From Achromobacter arsenitoxydans SY8 (lineage in GTDB: Bacteria > Pseudomonadota > Gammaproteobacteria > Burkholderiales > Burkholderiaceae_B): a DNA stretch of 64,000 nucleotides. This document shows, piece after piece, positions 1 to 8,690 of this stretch. Each line of letters begins with the position of its first letter. Positions within the stretch are counted from its first letter, which is position 1. The translations under genes were made by a program, and so were the position numbers. Under the pieces are notes generated by a model. It worked only from the letters and a program-made list of their open reading frames with translations. It did no database searches and had not been told where the DNA came from. The DNA is taken from the NCBI RefSeq assembly GCF_000236785.1, contig NZ_AGUF01000087.1, forward strand, positions 62,001 through 126,000, read 5' to 3'.

Positions 1-986
1 CCGCGCTGGGCGCCGGCCAGCGCGCGCTGCGACTTGAGCGCCAGCACATGGCTGTCGGCGGCCAGCCGGGCCCAGCGATGGCGCACCGACGCCGACGCGG
101 CCGGCACGCGGCCGTGGGCATCCGCGCGCAGGGCCAGCTCGCGCACCTGCCGCAATTCCTGCGCAAAGCGCACCAGGCGGGGGATGAAGTACGTGCCGCG
201 CTCGAAGCTGGCCGCGGCCATCGCGATCTTCCAGCCCTGGTTCAGTTCACCTAGCAACGCATCCTGCGGCACGAACACGTCTTCGAAGAAGACCTCGCTG
301 AACTCGGCCTCGCCGGTGATCTGACGGATCGGCTCGACCCGCACGCCGGGGCTGCCCATGTCCACCAGCAGAAAGCTCAGCCCCTTGTGCTTGGCCGCCT
401 GCGGATCGGTGCGGGCCAGCACGAAGCACCACTGCGCACGATCCGCGAACGAGGTCCAGATCTTGTGGCCATTCAGACGAAAGCCGCCGGGCGCGGGCTC
501 GGCCCGCGTACGCACCGAGGCCAGGTCGGAACCCGCCCCGGGCTCCGAGTACCCCTGGCACCACACCTCGCGGTTGGACAGAATGCCGGGCAGGAAGCGA
601 CGCTTCTGCGCCTCGTCGCCAAAGTGCAGCACGGTGGGCGCCAGGATGCCGTGGCCGATCAGGTTCACGCCCAGCGGCGCGCCGCAGCGCGCATGCTCTT
701 CGTGAAAAACGGCCTGGCGCGACAGCGGCAATTCCTTGCCGCCGTATGCCTTGGGCCAGCCCAGCCCGGACCAGCCGTTCGCGCACAGGGTGTCTTCCCA
801 GGCGCGCCGGTAGTCCAGGCTGCGCGGGTCGGCGCCGCCCGGCCAGGCCCGCGCGAAATCCGCATAGGCCGATTCCAGCCAGCCTCGCAGCTCCAGCCGG
901 AAGGCTTCGGTCTCGCCCGCGGCGCTATCCTGCGCAGCGCTATCCCGCACGGCGTCTTCCCGCGCGGCGTTTTCCAGCAGGGTCAT
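1..986 (-). CDS. acyl-CoA dehydrogenase, C-terminus cut by the window edge
   Basis: Flavin-dependent alpha,beta-dehydrogenation of an acyl-CoA; the substrate is not determinable. About 328 codons are visible and the frame stays open to base 1, so the C-terminus with the end of the FAD-binding helical domain is missing. Family signatures seen are GWPKAYGG near residue 90, the QGYSEPGAGSDLAS flavin/substrate loop, LNGHKIWTSFAD, and a beta-domain ending in FSEVFFEDV. The ATG at 986 is the only good start. Residues 7-26 form four degenerate five-residue repeats (AARED, AVRDS, AAQDS, AAGET), an unusual acidic N-terminal extension for this family. It is the last visible gene of a leftward operon, 4 bp after the Bug receptor gene. 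Confidence 0.9.
   Translation of the reverse strand, partial: MTLLENAAREDAVRDSAAQDSAAGETEAFRLELRGWLESAYADFARAWPGGADPRSLDYRRAWEDTLCANGWSGLGWPKAYGGKELPLSRQAVFHEEHARCGAPLGVNLIGHGILAPTVLHFGDEAQKRRFLPGILSNREVWCQGYSEPGAGSDLASVRTRAEPAPGGFRLNGHKIWTSFADRAQWCFVLARTDPQAAKHKGLSFLLVDMGSPGVRVEPIRQITGEAEFSEVFFEDVFVPQDALLGELNQGWKIAMAAASFERGTYFIPRLVRFAQELRQVRELALRADAHGRVPAASASVRHRWARLAADSHVLALKSQRALAGAQR
909..968 (-). repeat. four in-frame 15-bp tandem repeats in the acyl-CoA dehydrogenase N-terminus
   Basis: Four consecutive 15-bp units (909-923, 924-938, 939-953, 954-968) encode the pentapeptides AAGET, AAQDS, AVRDS and AARED. The units are degenerate but align without gaps and keep frame. They lie before the conserved alpha-helical domain, so the enzyme core is not interrupted. 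They look like a local slippage expansion. Confidence 0.7.
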
Positions 987-990
987 GCGT

Positions 991-1959
991 CTACTCCAGG
1001 CGGATGTTCGATTCGCGCGCGACCTTGGCCCACGTCGCCACGTCCTGGTGGATGAACGCGCTGAAGGTCTTGGGGTCGCTGCCGATGATGTCCAGGCCCA
1101 GTCCCACGAACTGGGTCTTGACCTCGGGCTGCTCCAGGATCTGCGCCAGGTTCTGGTAGATCTTGTCGATTACCGGCTGCGGCGTGCGCGCCGGCGCGAC
1201 CAGGCCCAGCCATGGCATCGCCGAGTAGCCCGGCAGTCCGGACGAGGCGACCGTGGGCAGGTCCGGCACCGACGCCGACGGCTTGGCGGTGGTGACCGCC
1301 AGGGCGCGCAGCTTGCCGTCCTTCACGAACGGGCCCGACGAGGCCCACGCGTCGAACATCACCTGCACGCGGCCCGCCACCAGGTCGTTCAGCGCGGGCG
1401 CGCTGCCCTTGTAGGGGATGTGCGCCATCTGCACGCCGGCCATGCTGTTGAAGAGTTCGGCTTCCAGGTGCGTGGAGCTGCCCGTGCCGACCGAGCCGTA
1501 GCTGACCTTGCCCGGGTTCGCCTTGAGGTAGGCGATGAGCTCGCCCACGTTCTTGGCCGGAATCGACGGATGCACTTCCAGCACATGCACCACCGACGCC
1601 ACCTGGGTGATGGGCGCGAAATCCTTGATCGGGTCGTAGTTGACCTTGGCGTAGATGCTGGGCGCGATGCCCAGCGACGACGCCGCCATCAGCAAGGTGT
1701 AGCCATCGGGCTCGGCGCGCGACACGTAGTCGGACGCGATCATGGTGCCGCCGCCCGGCTTGTTCTCCACGATCACCGGCTGGCCCAGCCTGCCGCTCAG
1801 TTTTTCCGCCAGCAGGCGGCTCATGATGTCCGTCGCGCCGCCTGGCGAGAATGGCACCACGATGCGCACGGGGCGGCTGGGGAAATTGTCCTGGGCGTGC
1901 GCGGAGCCCGTGACGCCGATGCAGGCCAGTGCGACGCCGGCCAGTATTTTCCTGATCAT
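991..1959 (-). CDS. Bug family tripartite tricarboxylate transporter periplasmic receptor
   Basis: Predicted periplasmic solute-binding protein of 322 aa (TctC/Bug family), capturing a carboxylate-type ligand. It starts MIRKILAGVALACIG with a signal peptide ending near AHA-QDN, followed by the hallmark FPSRPVRIVVPFSPGG and later KPGGGTMIASDYV. The ATG at 1959 is preceded by a strong AAGGAGGAG ribosome site; an upstream in-frame extension has no signal peptide and is rejected. No TctA/TctB membrane genes are present. Orphan receptors of this kind are common in Bordetella and Achromobacter. It is co-oriented with the acyl-CoA ligase gene (32 bp gap), which suggests that the ligand is the carboxylate activated by this operon. 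Confidence 0.93.
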   Translation of the reverse strand: MIRKILAGVALACIGVTGSAHAQDNFPSRPVRIVVPFSPGGATDIMSRLLAEKLSGRLGQPVIVENKPGGGTMIASDYVSRAEPDGYTLLMAASSLGIAPSIYAKVNYDPIKDFAPITQVASVVHVLEVHPSIPAKNVGELIAYLKANPGKVSYGSVGTGSSTHLEAELFNSMAGVQMAHIPYKGSAPALNDLVAGRVQVMFDAWASSGPFVKDGKLRALAVTTAKPSASVPDLPTVASSGLPGYSAMPWLGLVAPARTPQPVIDKIYQNLAQILEQPEVKTQFVGLGLDIIGSDPKTFSAFIHQDVATWAKVARESNIRLE

Positions 1960-1991
1960 GCTTGTCTCCTCCTTGGGTGTGCGCTGTCGCG

Positions 1992-4076
1992 CTACGGGGT
2001 TGCGGGCAGGATCAGCGCGTCCAGCACCGCGACGCCTTGTCCCGCCTCTTTGATGAGCAATGGATTGACTTCGATCTCCGCCACATGCGCGGGCGCGGCA
2101 AGCAATGCATTGCCCACGGCCACGATGCTCCTGCATGCCGCCGCCAGGTCGCCACGGGGTTTGCCCCGATAGCCGTCCAGCAGCGCAAACGCCTTGAGTT
2201 CCCGCAGCATCTGCAGGGCGATGTCCTCGTCCACCGGCAACAGGCGGTGGCTGGTGTCCTGGTAGATCTCGGTCAGCACGCCGCCCAGCCCCACCGTCAG
2301 CACGGGGCCGAAGACGGGGTCGCGCGTGGCGCCGACGATCAATTCCGCGACGCCGCGCTCCATCTTCTGCACCATCACGCCGTCGATGCGCGCGTCGGGC
2401 TGCGCGCGCGCCGCGGCCTGCGTCACCTGGGCATGCGCGTGGCGCACGGCCTCGTCGTCGGCCAGGTTCAGCGCCACGCCGCCGGCTTCAGTCTTGTGCG
2501 CGATGTCGGGACTCAGGATCTTCAGCGCGACGGGATAGCCCGCCGTCCGCGCATCCCGAACCGCGTCGTCCGCGCTGCGCGCCGCCGCGGACACCGCCTG
2601 CGGCAGGCCGAAGGCGGCCACGTAGGCGCGCGCATCCGTCTCGTTGCAGGGCAACGCGGGCGCAGAGGCCGCATCCAGGCGCGGCGCGGGCGCCAGCCGC
2701 CGGGACGCACGTGCGTCGCACCACAGCAGGTAAGGCGCCAGGGCGCCGACCGCCTGCCCCAGGTCCTCGAACACCGCCACCTCGGCCTCGCGCAGCGCGG
2801 CGCGGCTTTGCGCCAGGCCGGTGTCGATGGCGACGAACAGGCGCCGGTGCTGGCGCGAGGCTTCCGCCAGCGCATCGGCCATGCGGTCCAGCATGTAGCC
2901 GGGCGCGTACACCACCACGGCGTCGATCGCGTCCGACGTGGCAAGCGCCTGCAGCACAGTGCGCACGAAGGCCGGATCGTTGACCACGTTGCCGGTCACG
3001 TCCACCGGATTGCCCACCATGCCGTAATCGGGAATGCCGCCCCGCAGCACCGACTGCAGGTCGGGCGGCAGGTCCGGCAGGTCCAGCCCCGCGCCGATGA
3101 ACTTGTCGGCCAGGATGGCGCCCAGCGCGCCGGACATCGTCAGCACCGCCACGCGCTTGCCGGCCGTGCGGTGGCGCAGCGTCGCGAGACTGGCCAGGTG
3201 CGCCATCTGCGCAAAGTCCGTCGCCTCGATGACGTTCAACTGGCGAAAGGCCGCCGCATACACGCGGCGGTCGCCGGCCAGCGCCGACGTGTGCGACTGC
3301 ACCGCCTGCGCGCCCTTGTCCGTGGCGCCCGCCTTCAACGCGATCAGCAGCTTGCCCTGGCGTTCCAGCTCGCGGCAGGCGCGCACGAAGCGCTCGCCGT
3401 CGCGCAGCTGTTCGATGTAGCCCAGCACGATTTCCGTCTGGGGATCCGCAGCCAGGTATTCCAGGTACTGCGAGAAATCCAGGCAGGCCTCGTTGCCCGT
3501 GTTGATGAAATGCGAAAACGGCAGCCCCAGCCGGCGCGCGATGGCGTACACCGCCGCGCACACATTGCCGCTCTGCGTCAGCAAACTGACGGAGCCGGTG
3601 CCCTCCTGCGCTGGCGCGGTCTTGAAGACCGAGGCGAACGCGGTGTGGGCCTGCGTGTTCAGGTTGGCGAAGCCCATGCAGTTCGGGCCGGCCACCGCCA
3701 TGCCGCTTTCCGCCACGAAGGCCTCCAGCTCGTCCTGCAGCCGCACGCCGTCGCCGCCGGCTTCGGCAAAGCCCGCGGCGTAGACAATGGCAGCCCGGAT
3801 GCCCTTGGCGTGGCAGCGCCGCAGCATCGGCGTCACGTCGGCCGCGGCGATCGCCAGCACCGCCAGGTCCACCGGTTCCGGCACGGCTTCGATCTCCGGC
3901 CAGCAGCGCAGGCCGAACACCTCCTGGTACTTCGGATTGACGGGATAGATGCCGCCCTTGTAGCCAAATCGCGTCAGCAGTTCCAACGGCATGCCGCCGA
4001 TGCGGCCTGGGTTGGAACTGGCGCCGATCATGGCGATCGAGCGGGGGTTGAGGAGCGGGTCTAGATGCTGCGTCAT
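1992..4076 (-). CDS. acyl-CoA ligase, ADP-forming acetyl-CoA synthetase type
   Basis: A 694-aa protein with both modules of NDP-forming acyl-CoA synthetases. An N-terminal CoA-binding Rossmann domain (IGASSNPGRIG around residues 17-27) and succinyl-CoA-ligase-like domains carry the likely phosphohistidine H262 in QSHTSALAG. A C-terminal ATP-grasp half follows (LKILSPDIAHKTEAGG, and GLGGVLTEIYQD around residues 590-605). It lacks the extra GNAT domain of Pat-type acetyltransferases. It probably activates the carboxylate taken up through the neighbouring receptor. The start codon overlaps the stop of the upstream hydratase gene by ATGA (4073-4076), indicating translational coupling. Confidence 0.9.
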   Translation of the reverse strand: MTQHLDPLLNPRSIAMIGASSNPGRIGGMPLELLTRFGYKGGIYPVNPKYQEVFGLRCWPEIEAVPEPVDLAVLAIAAADVTPMLRRCHAKGIRAAIVYAAGFAEAGGDGVRLQDELEAFVAESGMAVAGPNCMGFANLNTQAHTAFASVFKTAPAQEGTGSVSLLTQSGNVCAAVYAIARRLGLPFSHFINTGNEACLDFSQYLEYLAADPQTEIVLGYIEQLRDGERFVRACRELERQGKLLIALKAGATDKGAQAVQSHTSALAGDRRVYAAAFRQLNVIEATDFAQMAHLASLATLRHRTAGKRVAVLTMSGALGAILADKFIGAGLDLPDLPPDLQSVLRGGIPDYGMVGNPVDVTGNVVNDPAFVRTVLQALATSDAIDAVVVYAPGYMLDRMADALAEASRQHRRLFVAIDTGLAQSRAALREAEVAVFEDLGQAVGALAPYLLWCDARASRRLAPAPRLDAASAPALPCNETDARAYVAAFGLPQAVSAAARSADDAVRDARTAGYPVALKILSPDIAHKTEAGGVALNLADDEAVRHAHAQVTQAAARAQPDARIDGVMVQKMERGVAELIVGATRDPVFGPVLTVGLGGVLTEIYQDTSHRLLPVDEDIALQMLRELKAFALLDGYRGKPRGDLAAACRSIVAVGNALLAAPAHVAEIEVNPLLIKEAGQGVAVLDALILPATP

Positions 4077-4876
4077 GCCGCCTCGCCCTTCTTATTTCTC
4101 TGGATGGCCTGTGCCAGACCGCGCTCCCTTACCGCCTGGAATTCCTCGCTCAGGTGCGACAGCTGATGCGTATCGAAGTGCGCCGACAGCGCCGTGCGGA
4201 AGCCCTGCGCGTCGGCCGTGCGGTTCAGCGACCGCTTGATCAGCCGCAGCCCGAACGGCGGCGCCTGTGCGATGCGCTGGGCCAGCGCCAGCGTCGCGGC
4301 GTCCAGCTCGGCCTCGGGCACGACCCGGTTCACCATGCCGATGCGCAGCGCTTCCTGCGCGTCCACCTTTTCGCCGGTGTAGAGCATTTCCTTGGCCTTG
4401 CGCAGCCCCATCACCCAGGGGTGGATCAGCACCTCGGTGGCGGCGGCGGCCAGCGTGTGGCCCACCGGGTCCGAAAAATACGCGGTGTCCGAACACACCA
4501 CCAGGTCGCACATATTGGCGATCATGAAGCCGCCCGCCACGCAGGCGCCCTGCACCTGCGCCACGGTGGGCTTCGAAAAGTCCCAGATGCGCAGGCAGTA
4601 GCCGTAGTAGCGGCGCGATTCGTACTCCCAGCGCTCTTCGACCGTGAAATCGGCGCGCTTGGCCTGGGCTTCCTTCAGGTCGTGGCCCGCGGAAAAATGC
4701 GCGCCGCGCCCTGCCAGCACCACGACGCGCACCGCGTCGTCCTGCTCGGCCCGCGTCAGGGCGTCGTCCAGCTCGTCCAGCATCTGCTGGCTCTGCGCGT
4801 TGCGCGCGGACTCCCGCGCAAGGCTGATGCGGCATACGGCATCGTGCCGCTCGACAGCCAGGGTGGCGTATTCCAT
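4073..4876 (-). CDS. enoyl-CoA hydratase/isomerase family protein with atypical active site
   Basis: Crotonase-fold protein of 267 aa, first gene of the leftward operon. The oxyanion-hole segments are present (FSAGHDLKEA at 61-70, QGACVAGGFMIANMCDL at 109-125). The glutamate usually found in the F-x-x-P-E segment is missing: here residues 134-138 read FSDPV. The reaction may therefore not be simple hydration; isomerase, hydrolase or lyase chemistry are alternatives. The ATG at 4876 has GAGGAG just upstream, and an upstream in-frame start lacks support. It sits 112 bp from the divergent IclR gene, its probable regulator. Confidence 0.87.
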   Translation of the reverse strand: MEYATLAVERHDAVCRISLARESARNAQSQQMLDELDDALTRAEQDDAVRVVVLAGRGAHFSAGHDLKEAQAKRADFTVEERWEYESRRYYGYCLRIWDFSKPTVAQVQGACVAGGFMIANMCDLVVCSDTAYFSDPVGHTLAAAATEVLIHPWVMGLRKAKEMLYTGEKVDAQEALRIGMVNRVVPEAELDAATLALAQRIAQAPPFGLRLIKRSLNRTADAQGFRTALSAHFDTHQLSHLSEEFQAVRERGLAQAIQRNKKGEAA

Positions 4877-4988
4877 AGTCTCCTCATCCTTGTGATGCCG
4901 CGCCGTCGAATGCAACGCGATCCGTTGGATTGAATTAACGCATCTCAAATCCTAAAATACAAAATATTCAAACCAACTTTCCCACAAT
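4877..4988. promoter_or_regulatory. AT-rich divergent promoter region between hydratase operon and IclR gene
   Basis: This 112-bp gap is much more AT-rich than its surroundings, especially 4930-4980. A possible leftward promoter on the minus strand reads TTGGTT, 16 bp, TAGGAT. IclR regulators usually bind such divergent gaps, but I do not see a clear long palindrome, so no operator is assigned. Confidence 0.5.
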
Positions 4989-5762
4989 ATGAACACCCCA
5001 GGATCCACCGGCGGCACCCAAAGCATGCGCCGCGCGCTCGGCATGCTGCGCGTGCTGGCCCAGCACCAGGAAGAAGGCATCGACCTGCAAGGCGTCATGG
5101 CCGCGACGGGGCTGGAACGCTCCACCGCCCACCGCCTGCTGAGCTGCCTGCTGGAAGAGCAGTTCGCCGAACGCGACGGCCCCACTCGCCGCTACCGGCT
5201 GGGCGTGGATTCCATGCAATTGGGTTTTGCCGCGCTGCGGCGCACGCCGCTGCTGGACGCGCTGCGCCCCTTCGCGCAGAAGCTCGCGCGCTTGTCCGGC
5301 GACACGGTGTTCCTGGTGATCCGCCAGGGCGACTACGCCCTGTGCCTGCTGCGCGAGGCCGGGTCATTCCCCGTCAAAGTGTTCACCATCGACCAGGGCG
5401 AGCGCCGCCTGCTCGGCGTGGGCGCGGGCGGACTGGCCCTGATGGCCAGCCTGCCGGACGAGGAAATTTCGGCGCTGTACGCACGGCACGCGGCCAGCTA
5501 CGCGCAGATCGGCGTATCCAGCCCCGCGCTGATGAAGGCGGTCAGGCAGACCCGCGCCGCGGGCCACTCGGAAATCGTGGACACGATCACGCCCGGCGTG
5601 TCGGGCGTGGGCGTCGCGTTCCCGGTGTCGGAGCTGACCTGGGTGGCGTTCAGCTTCGGCGCGATCAGCAGCCGGCTGGATGCCCCGCGCCGCGCGCAGA
5701 TGGGCGCGCTGCTGCACGCCGAATGCCAGGCCTGGGCCAAGGATTATCTGCAAGTTATCTAA
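4989..5762 (+). CDS. IclR family transcriptional regulator
   Basis: A 257-aa DNA-binding regulator. An N-terminal winged helix-turn-helix (about residues 12-75, with SMRRALGMLRVL and LERSTAHRLLSCL) is followed by an IclR effector-binding domain (GDTVFLVIRQGDYALCL, VGAGGLALMA, GVGVAFPV). It is divergent from the hydratase/ligase/receptor/dehydrogenase operon and probably controls it in response to the substrate or its CoA thioester. That role is inferred from position only. Confidence 0.92.
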   Translation: MNTPGSTGGTQSMRRALGMLRVLAQHQEEGIDLQGVMAATGLERSTAHRLLSCLLEEQFAERDGPTRRYRLGVDSMQLGFAALRRTPLLDALRPFAQKLARLSGDTVFLVIRQGDYALCLLREAGSFPVKVFTIDQGERRLLGVGAGGLALMASLPDEEISALYARHAASYAQIGVSSPALMKAVRQTRAAGHSEIVDTITPGVSGVGVAFPVSELTWVAFSFGAISSRLDAPRRAQMGALLHAECQAWAKDYLQVI

Positions 5763-5801
5763 ACTGGCGGCACACGTTTTTGCGCCAACCAGGGATTGCT
5801 G

Positions 5802-7391
5802 ATGAATTCATTCTGGGGTTTGACGGGATACCTGCCGCTGATTTTCTACGGCCTGCTCGCCTATTCGCTGCTGAGGGTGCTGCCGAAATGGTTCAAGAAA
5901 AAGCGGCAAGGCGAGGTTGAGGGCGGCCGGACTGGCGGTCCCGCCAGTTCGACGCCAAGAGGCGTCCCGCCGGCGCAACCGCCGGCAACCGTGTCCGAAT
6001 CGGTTTCGGTCGTTCTTCGCCGCCAGGTTCCTCCCGGTGCAGCCGAGTCCGCCCGCTCGTGGCTGGGCGGCATTCCCCGCATGCCCGACGGCGTTGAATG
6101 GCCCCGGTCAATCTCTTCCGAAGACCCGCATCAGGGCGAACGGCCGCTGCACTTTCTCGCGCAGATTTGCTGCTCGGACCTGCCGCGGGAGCTATGGGGA
6201 GGCCTGGGTCCGCGCGAAGGCTGGCTGCTCGTGTTCATCGACCCCAATCAGGGATGCCCTGACGGCAGCGACGCGTTCCGCATCATGCACTTGCCACAGC
6301 TGGGCCCGGAGCGGGAAGCGCCGCAAGACCTGGGCCCCGTGCATGACGGGATCTATGCCGGCGGCAGCTATGACTGGCTGCCCAGGGAAGCAGTCCCCGC
6401 CGTGTGGCGCCGATGGCCTGTGGATATCGTCAGTTTCCCGAACGTCCTGCATCGCAACGAGCGTCACAGCTTCGTGACGCCCGAGGACTTTGCGAAAACA
6501 CTGTATGACGGCGCCCCGGTTTTTCCGTATCAAGACTTGGAAGCCGTGCCCCCCTATACATTCGGGCAGGCGTTGAGGGCCGTTCGCGCCCTCGCCACGA
6601 GCATGCGCACCGAGCCCAGGGGCAAGCGGGGGAACCAAGATGCCCATGAGGTTCTCGGCGCGGAAAGCAGCCTCGATCAGTTGCGCGAGTCTTTGACGAT
6701 CCAACTCGCGACGGCCGTTGAGTGGGCGGAAAGCGACTATCGCACGCTGACCGTCGACCAACTGAAGCGGACCTTAGCTTTGGTCGAATCCTGCGATACG
6801 GTCAAACGACTTCAGCAGCGGCTAGAGCACGATCTGGAGCAACGGAAGCGGTGGCGCCTATCCGTCGCCGAAGACTGCGACGAGGTAGCCGCCCAGCTCG
6901 CGGAGCGGCCACCGGAAATGCCATTTTCCCGACACGACTGGGATCAGTTGCAGTCGCGTTTCGCCGGCAAAGAGTTTCACAGTTTTGAACTGTTCATCAC
7001 CCGTGATGGTGAAGCCAGGCAACTGAACCTGCACGAGCGCTCGGACCAGACAAACCTCGCCATTCCCAAGGGCACGACAGAAGAAGCGCTGGCAGATTGG
7101 CTGAATCCCGAAACGCGGTCGCGCGTTCCGGCCGATCGCCTTGCCAACCTGGAGGCGGCTGCGCGGAGCCTATGGTCCAATCGCCCCCATCGGATGGGCG
7201 GCTATCACGACGGCGTGCAGAGCGACGCGATCGAAGGGCCGCAAAACGAGCTTCTCTTGCTGCAGATCGCTTCCGATAACGGGATGGATTGGTGCTGGGG
7301 CGACGTCGGCGCCTACTACTTCTGGATCAGGCCACAGCAGCTGGAGGCCGGTGATTTCTCGGGCGTGGAAATGCGGCTGGAGAGCCATTAA
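5802..7391 (+). CDS. DUF1963 protein with N-terminal membrane anchor
   Basis: A 529-aa protein of unknown function. A hydrophobic segment at about residues 9-27 followed by KWFKKKRQ suggests a membrane anchor with the bulk in the cytoplasm. The DUF1963 (YwqG-like) fold is visible as LHFLAQICCSDL with GWLLVFID early, and as LLLLQIASDNGMDWCWGDVG with YYFWI at the C-terminus. The two halves are separated by a helical, charged middle region. I chose the ATG at 5802 with AGGGA six bases upstream over an in-frame TTG two codons earlier. Hand counts of single 60-base lines give about 55-60% GC against about 67-73% nearby, suggesting horizontal acquisition. DUF1963 proteins sometimes act as immunity proteins, but nothing here identifies a toxin partner. 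Confidence 0.8.
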   Translation: MNSFWGLTGYLPLIFYGLLAYSLLRVLPKWFKKKRQGEVEGGRTGGPASSTPRGVPPAQPPATVSESVSVVLRRQVPPGAAESARSWLGGIPRMPDGVEWPRSISSEDPHQGERPLHFLAQICCSDLPRELWGGLGPREGWLLVFIDPNQGCPDGSDAFRIMHLPQLGPEREAPQDLGPVHDGIYAGGSYDWLPREAVPAVWRRWPVDIVSFPNVLHRNERHSFVTPEDFAKTLYDGAPVFPYQDLEAVPPYTFGQALRAVRALATSMRTEPRGKRGNQDAHEVLGAESSLDQLRESLTIQLATAVEWAESDYRTLTVDQLKRTLALVESCDTVKRLQQRLEHDLEQRKRWRLSVAEDCDEVAAQLAERPPEMPFSRHDWDQLQSRFAGKEFHSFELFITRDGEARQLNLHERSDQTNLAIPKGTTEEALADWLNPETRSRVPADRLANLEAAARSLWSNRPHRMGGYHDGVQSDAIEGPQNELLLLQIASDNGMDWCWGDVGAYYFWIRPQQLEAGDFSGVEMRLESH

Positions 7392-7407
7392 GGCTGCATC
7401 GCCGTGC

Positions 7408-7437
7408 CGCCCGGCAGCCGCCGGAGCGACTGCCGGG
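7408..7437. terminator. hairpin between convergent genes
   Basis: A perfect 9-bp stem (7408-7416 with 7429-7437, arm GCCCGGCAG) and 12-base loop lie in the 63-bp gap between the DUF1963 gene and the convergent thiolase gene. It has no T tract, so it is only a probable shared terminator. Confidence 0.5.
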
Positions 7438-7454
7438 CGCGCGTTACAAGCGGA

Positions 7455-8636
7455 TCAGATCCGCTCGAAGATCGCGGCGATGCCCTGCCCGCCGCCGATG
7501 CACATGGTCACCAGCGCATAGCGGCCGCCCACGCGCTGCAGTTCATGCAGCGCCTTGGTGGCGATGATGGCGCCGGTTGCGCCAATGGGGTGGCCCAGGC
7601 CAATGCCGCTGCCGTTGGGATTGACCTTGGCCGGATCCAGCTTCAGCTCGCGCGACACGGCGCAAGCCTGCGCGGCAAAGGCCTCGTTGGCTTCGATCAC
7701 GTCCAGCTGATCCACCGTCAGGCCCGCCCGCTTGAGCGCGGCCTGGGTAGCCGGCACAGGGCCGATGCCCATGATGTCGGGATCCACGCCGGCGTGCGCG
7801 TAGGCCACCAGACGGGCCAGCGGCTTGATGCCGCGCTTGGCCGCCACCGAGGCGTTCATCAGCACCAGCGCGCCCGCGCCGTCGTTCAGGCCGGACGCGT
7901 TGCCCGCCGTGACGGTGCCGTTTTCCTTCTGGAAAACCGGCTTGAGCGTGGCCAGGCTGTCGGCCGTGACGTCGCGGCGCACGTGCTCGTCGGTGTCGAA
8001 CACGATTTCGCCCTTGCGCGACTTGATCTTCACGGGAACGATCTGATCACGGAAATAGCCCGCGTCGATGGCGGCGGCGGCGCGGCGGTGCGATTCCGCG
8101 GCCACGGCGTCCTGGTCCTGGCGGCTGATGCCGAACTTCGCCGCCACGTTTTCAGCCGTGACGCCCATGTGCATCTTGCCGAACGGATCGGACAATGCGC
8201 CGGTCATCATGTCCAGCATGACGCTGTCGCCCATGCGGGCACCCCAGCGCTGGGCCGGCGCGATGTACGGCGCGCGGCTCATGCTTTCGGCGCCGGCGCC
8301 CACGGCGATGTCGGCGTCGCCCAGCATGATGGTCTGCGCCGCCGACACGATGGCCTGCAGGCCCGAGCCGCACAGGCGGTTGACGTTGAAGGCGGGGGTT
8401 TCCTTGGCGATACCGGCGTTCATGGCGGCCACGCGCGACAGGTACATATCGCGCGGCTCGGTGTTGATGACGTGGCCGACGGCGACGTGACCGACTTCGC
8501 TGCCCGATACGCCGGCGCGCTCCAGCGCAGCCTTGATGACGGTGGCGCCCAGGTCGCAGGGCGGCACGTCCTTGAGCGCCCCGCCGAAATCTCCAATGGC
8601 GGTTCGGACGGCCGACGCGACGATGACTTCATTCAT
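7455..8636 (-). CDS. acetyl-CoA acyltransferase (thiolase)
   Basis: A 393-aa thiolase, the usual family length, catalysing CoA-dependent cleavage (or condensation) of 3-ketoacyl-CoA. All three active-site residues are present: nucleophile C89 in [10 protein letters not shown]349 in [11 protein letters not shown] and C379 in [10 protein letters not shown] strong ribosome site (AAGGAGGAAAC) precedes the ATG. It is last in a leftward set with an enoyl-CoA hydratase gene 54 bp upstream and a Bug receptor before that, fitting the terminal step of a beta-oxidation-like route. A biosynthetic phaA-type role cannot be excluded from sequence. Confidence 0.95.
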   Translation of the reverse strand: MNEVIVASAVRTAIGDFGGALKDVPPCDLGATVIKAALERAGVSGSEVGHVAVGHVINTEPRDMYLSRVAAMNAGIAKETPAFNVNRLCGSGLQAIVSAAQTIMLGDADIAVGAGAESMSRAPYIAPAQRWGARMGDSVMLDMMTGALSDPFGKMHMGVTAENVAAKFGISRQDQDAVAAESHRRAAAAIDAGYFRDQIVPVKIKSRKGEIVFDTDEHVRRDVTADSLATLKPVFQKENGTVTAGNASGLNDGAGALVLMNASVAAKRGIKPLARLVAYAHAGVDPDIMGIGPVPATQAALKRAGLTVDQLDVIEANEAFAAQACAVSRELKLDPAKVNPNGSGIGLGHPIGATGAIIATKALHELQRVGGRYALVTMCIGGGQGIAAIFERI

Positions 8637-8690
8637 GGTGTTTCCTCCTTGTAGTGCTTTCCATCATACTGCCCGGCCGCCGTCCCGGCC

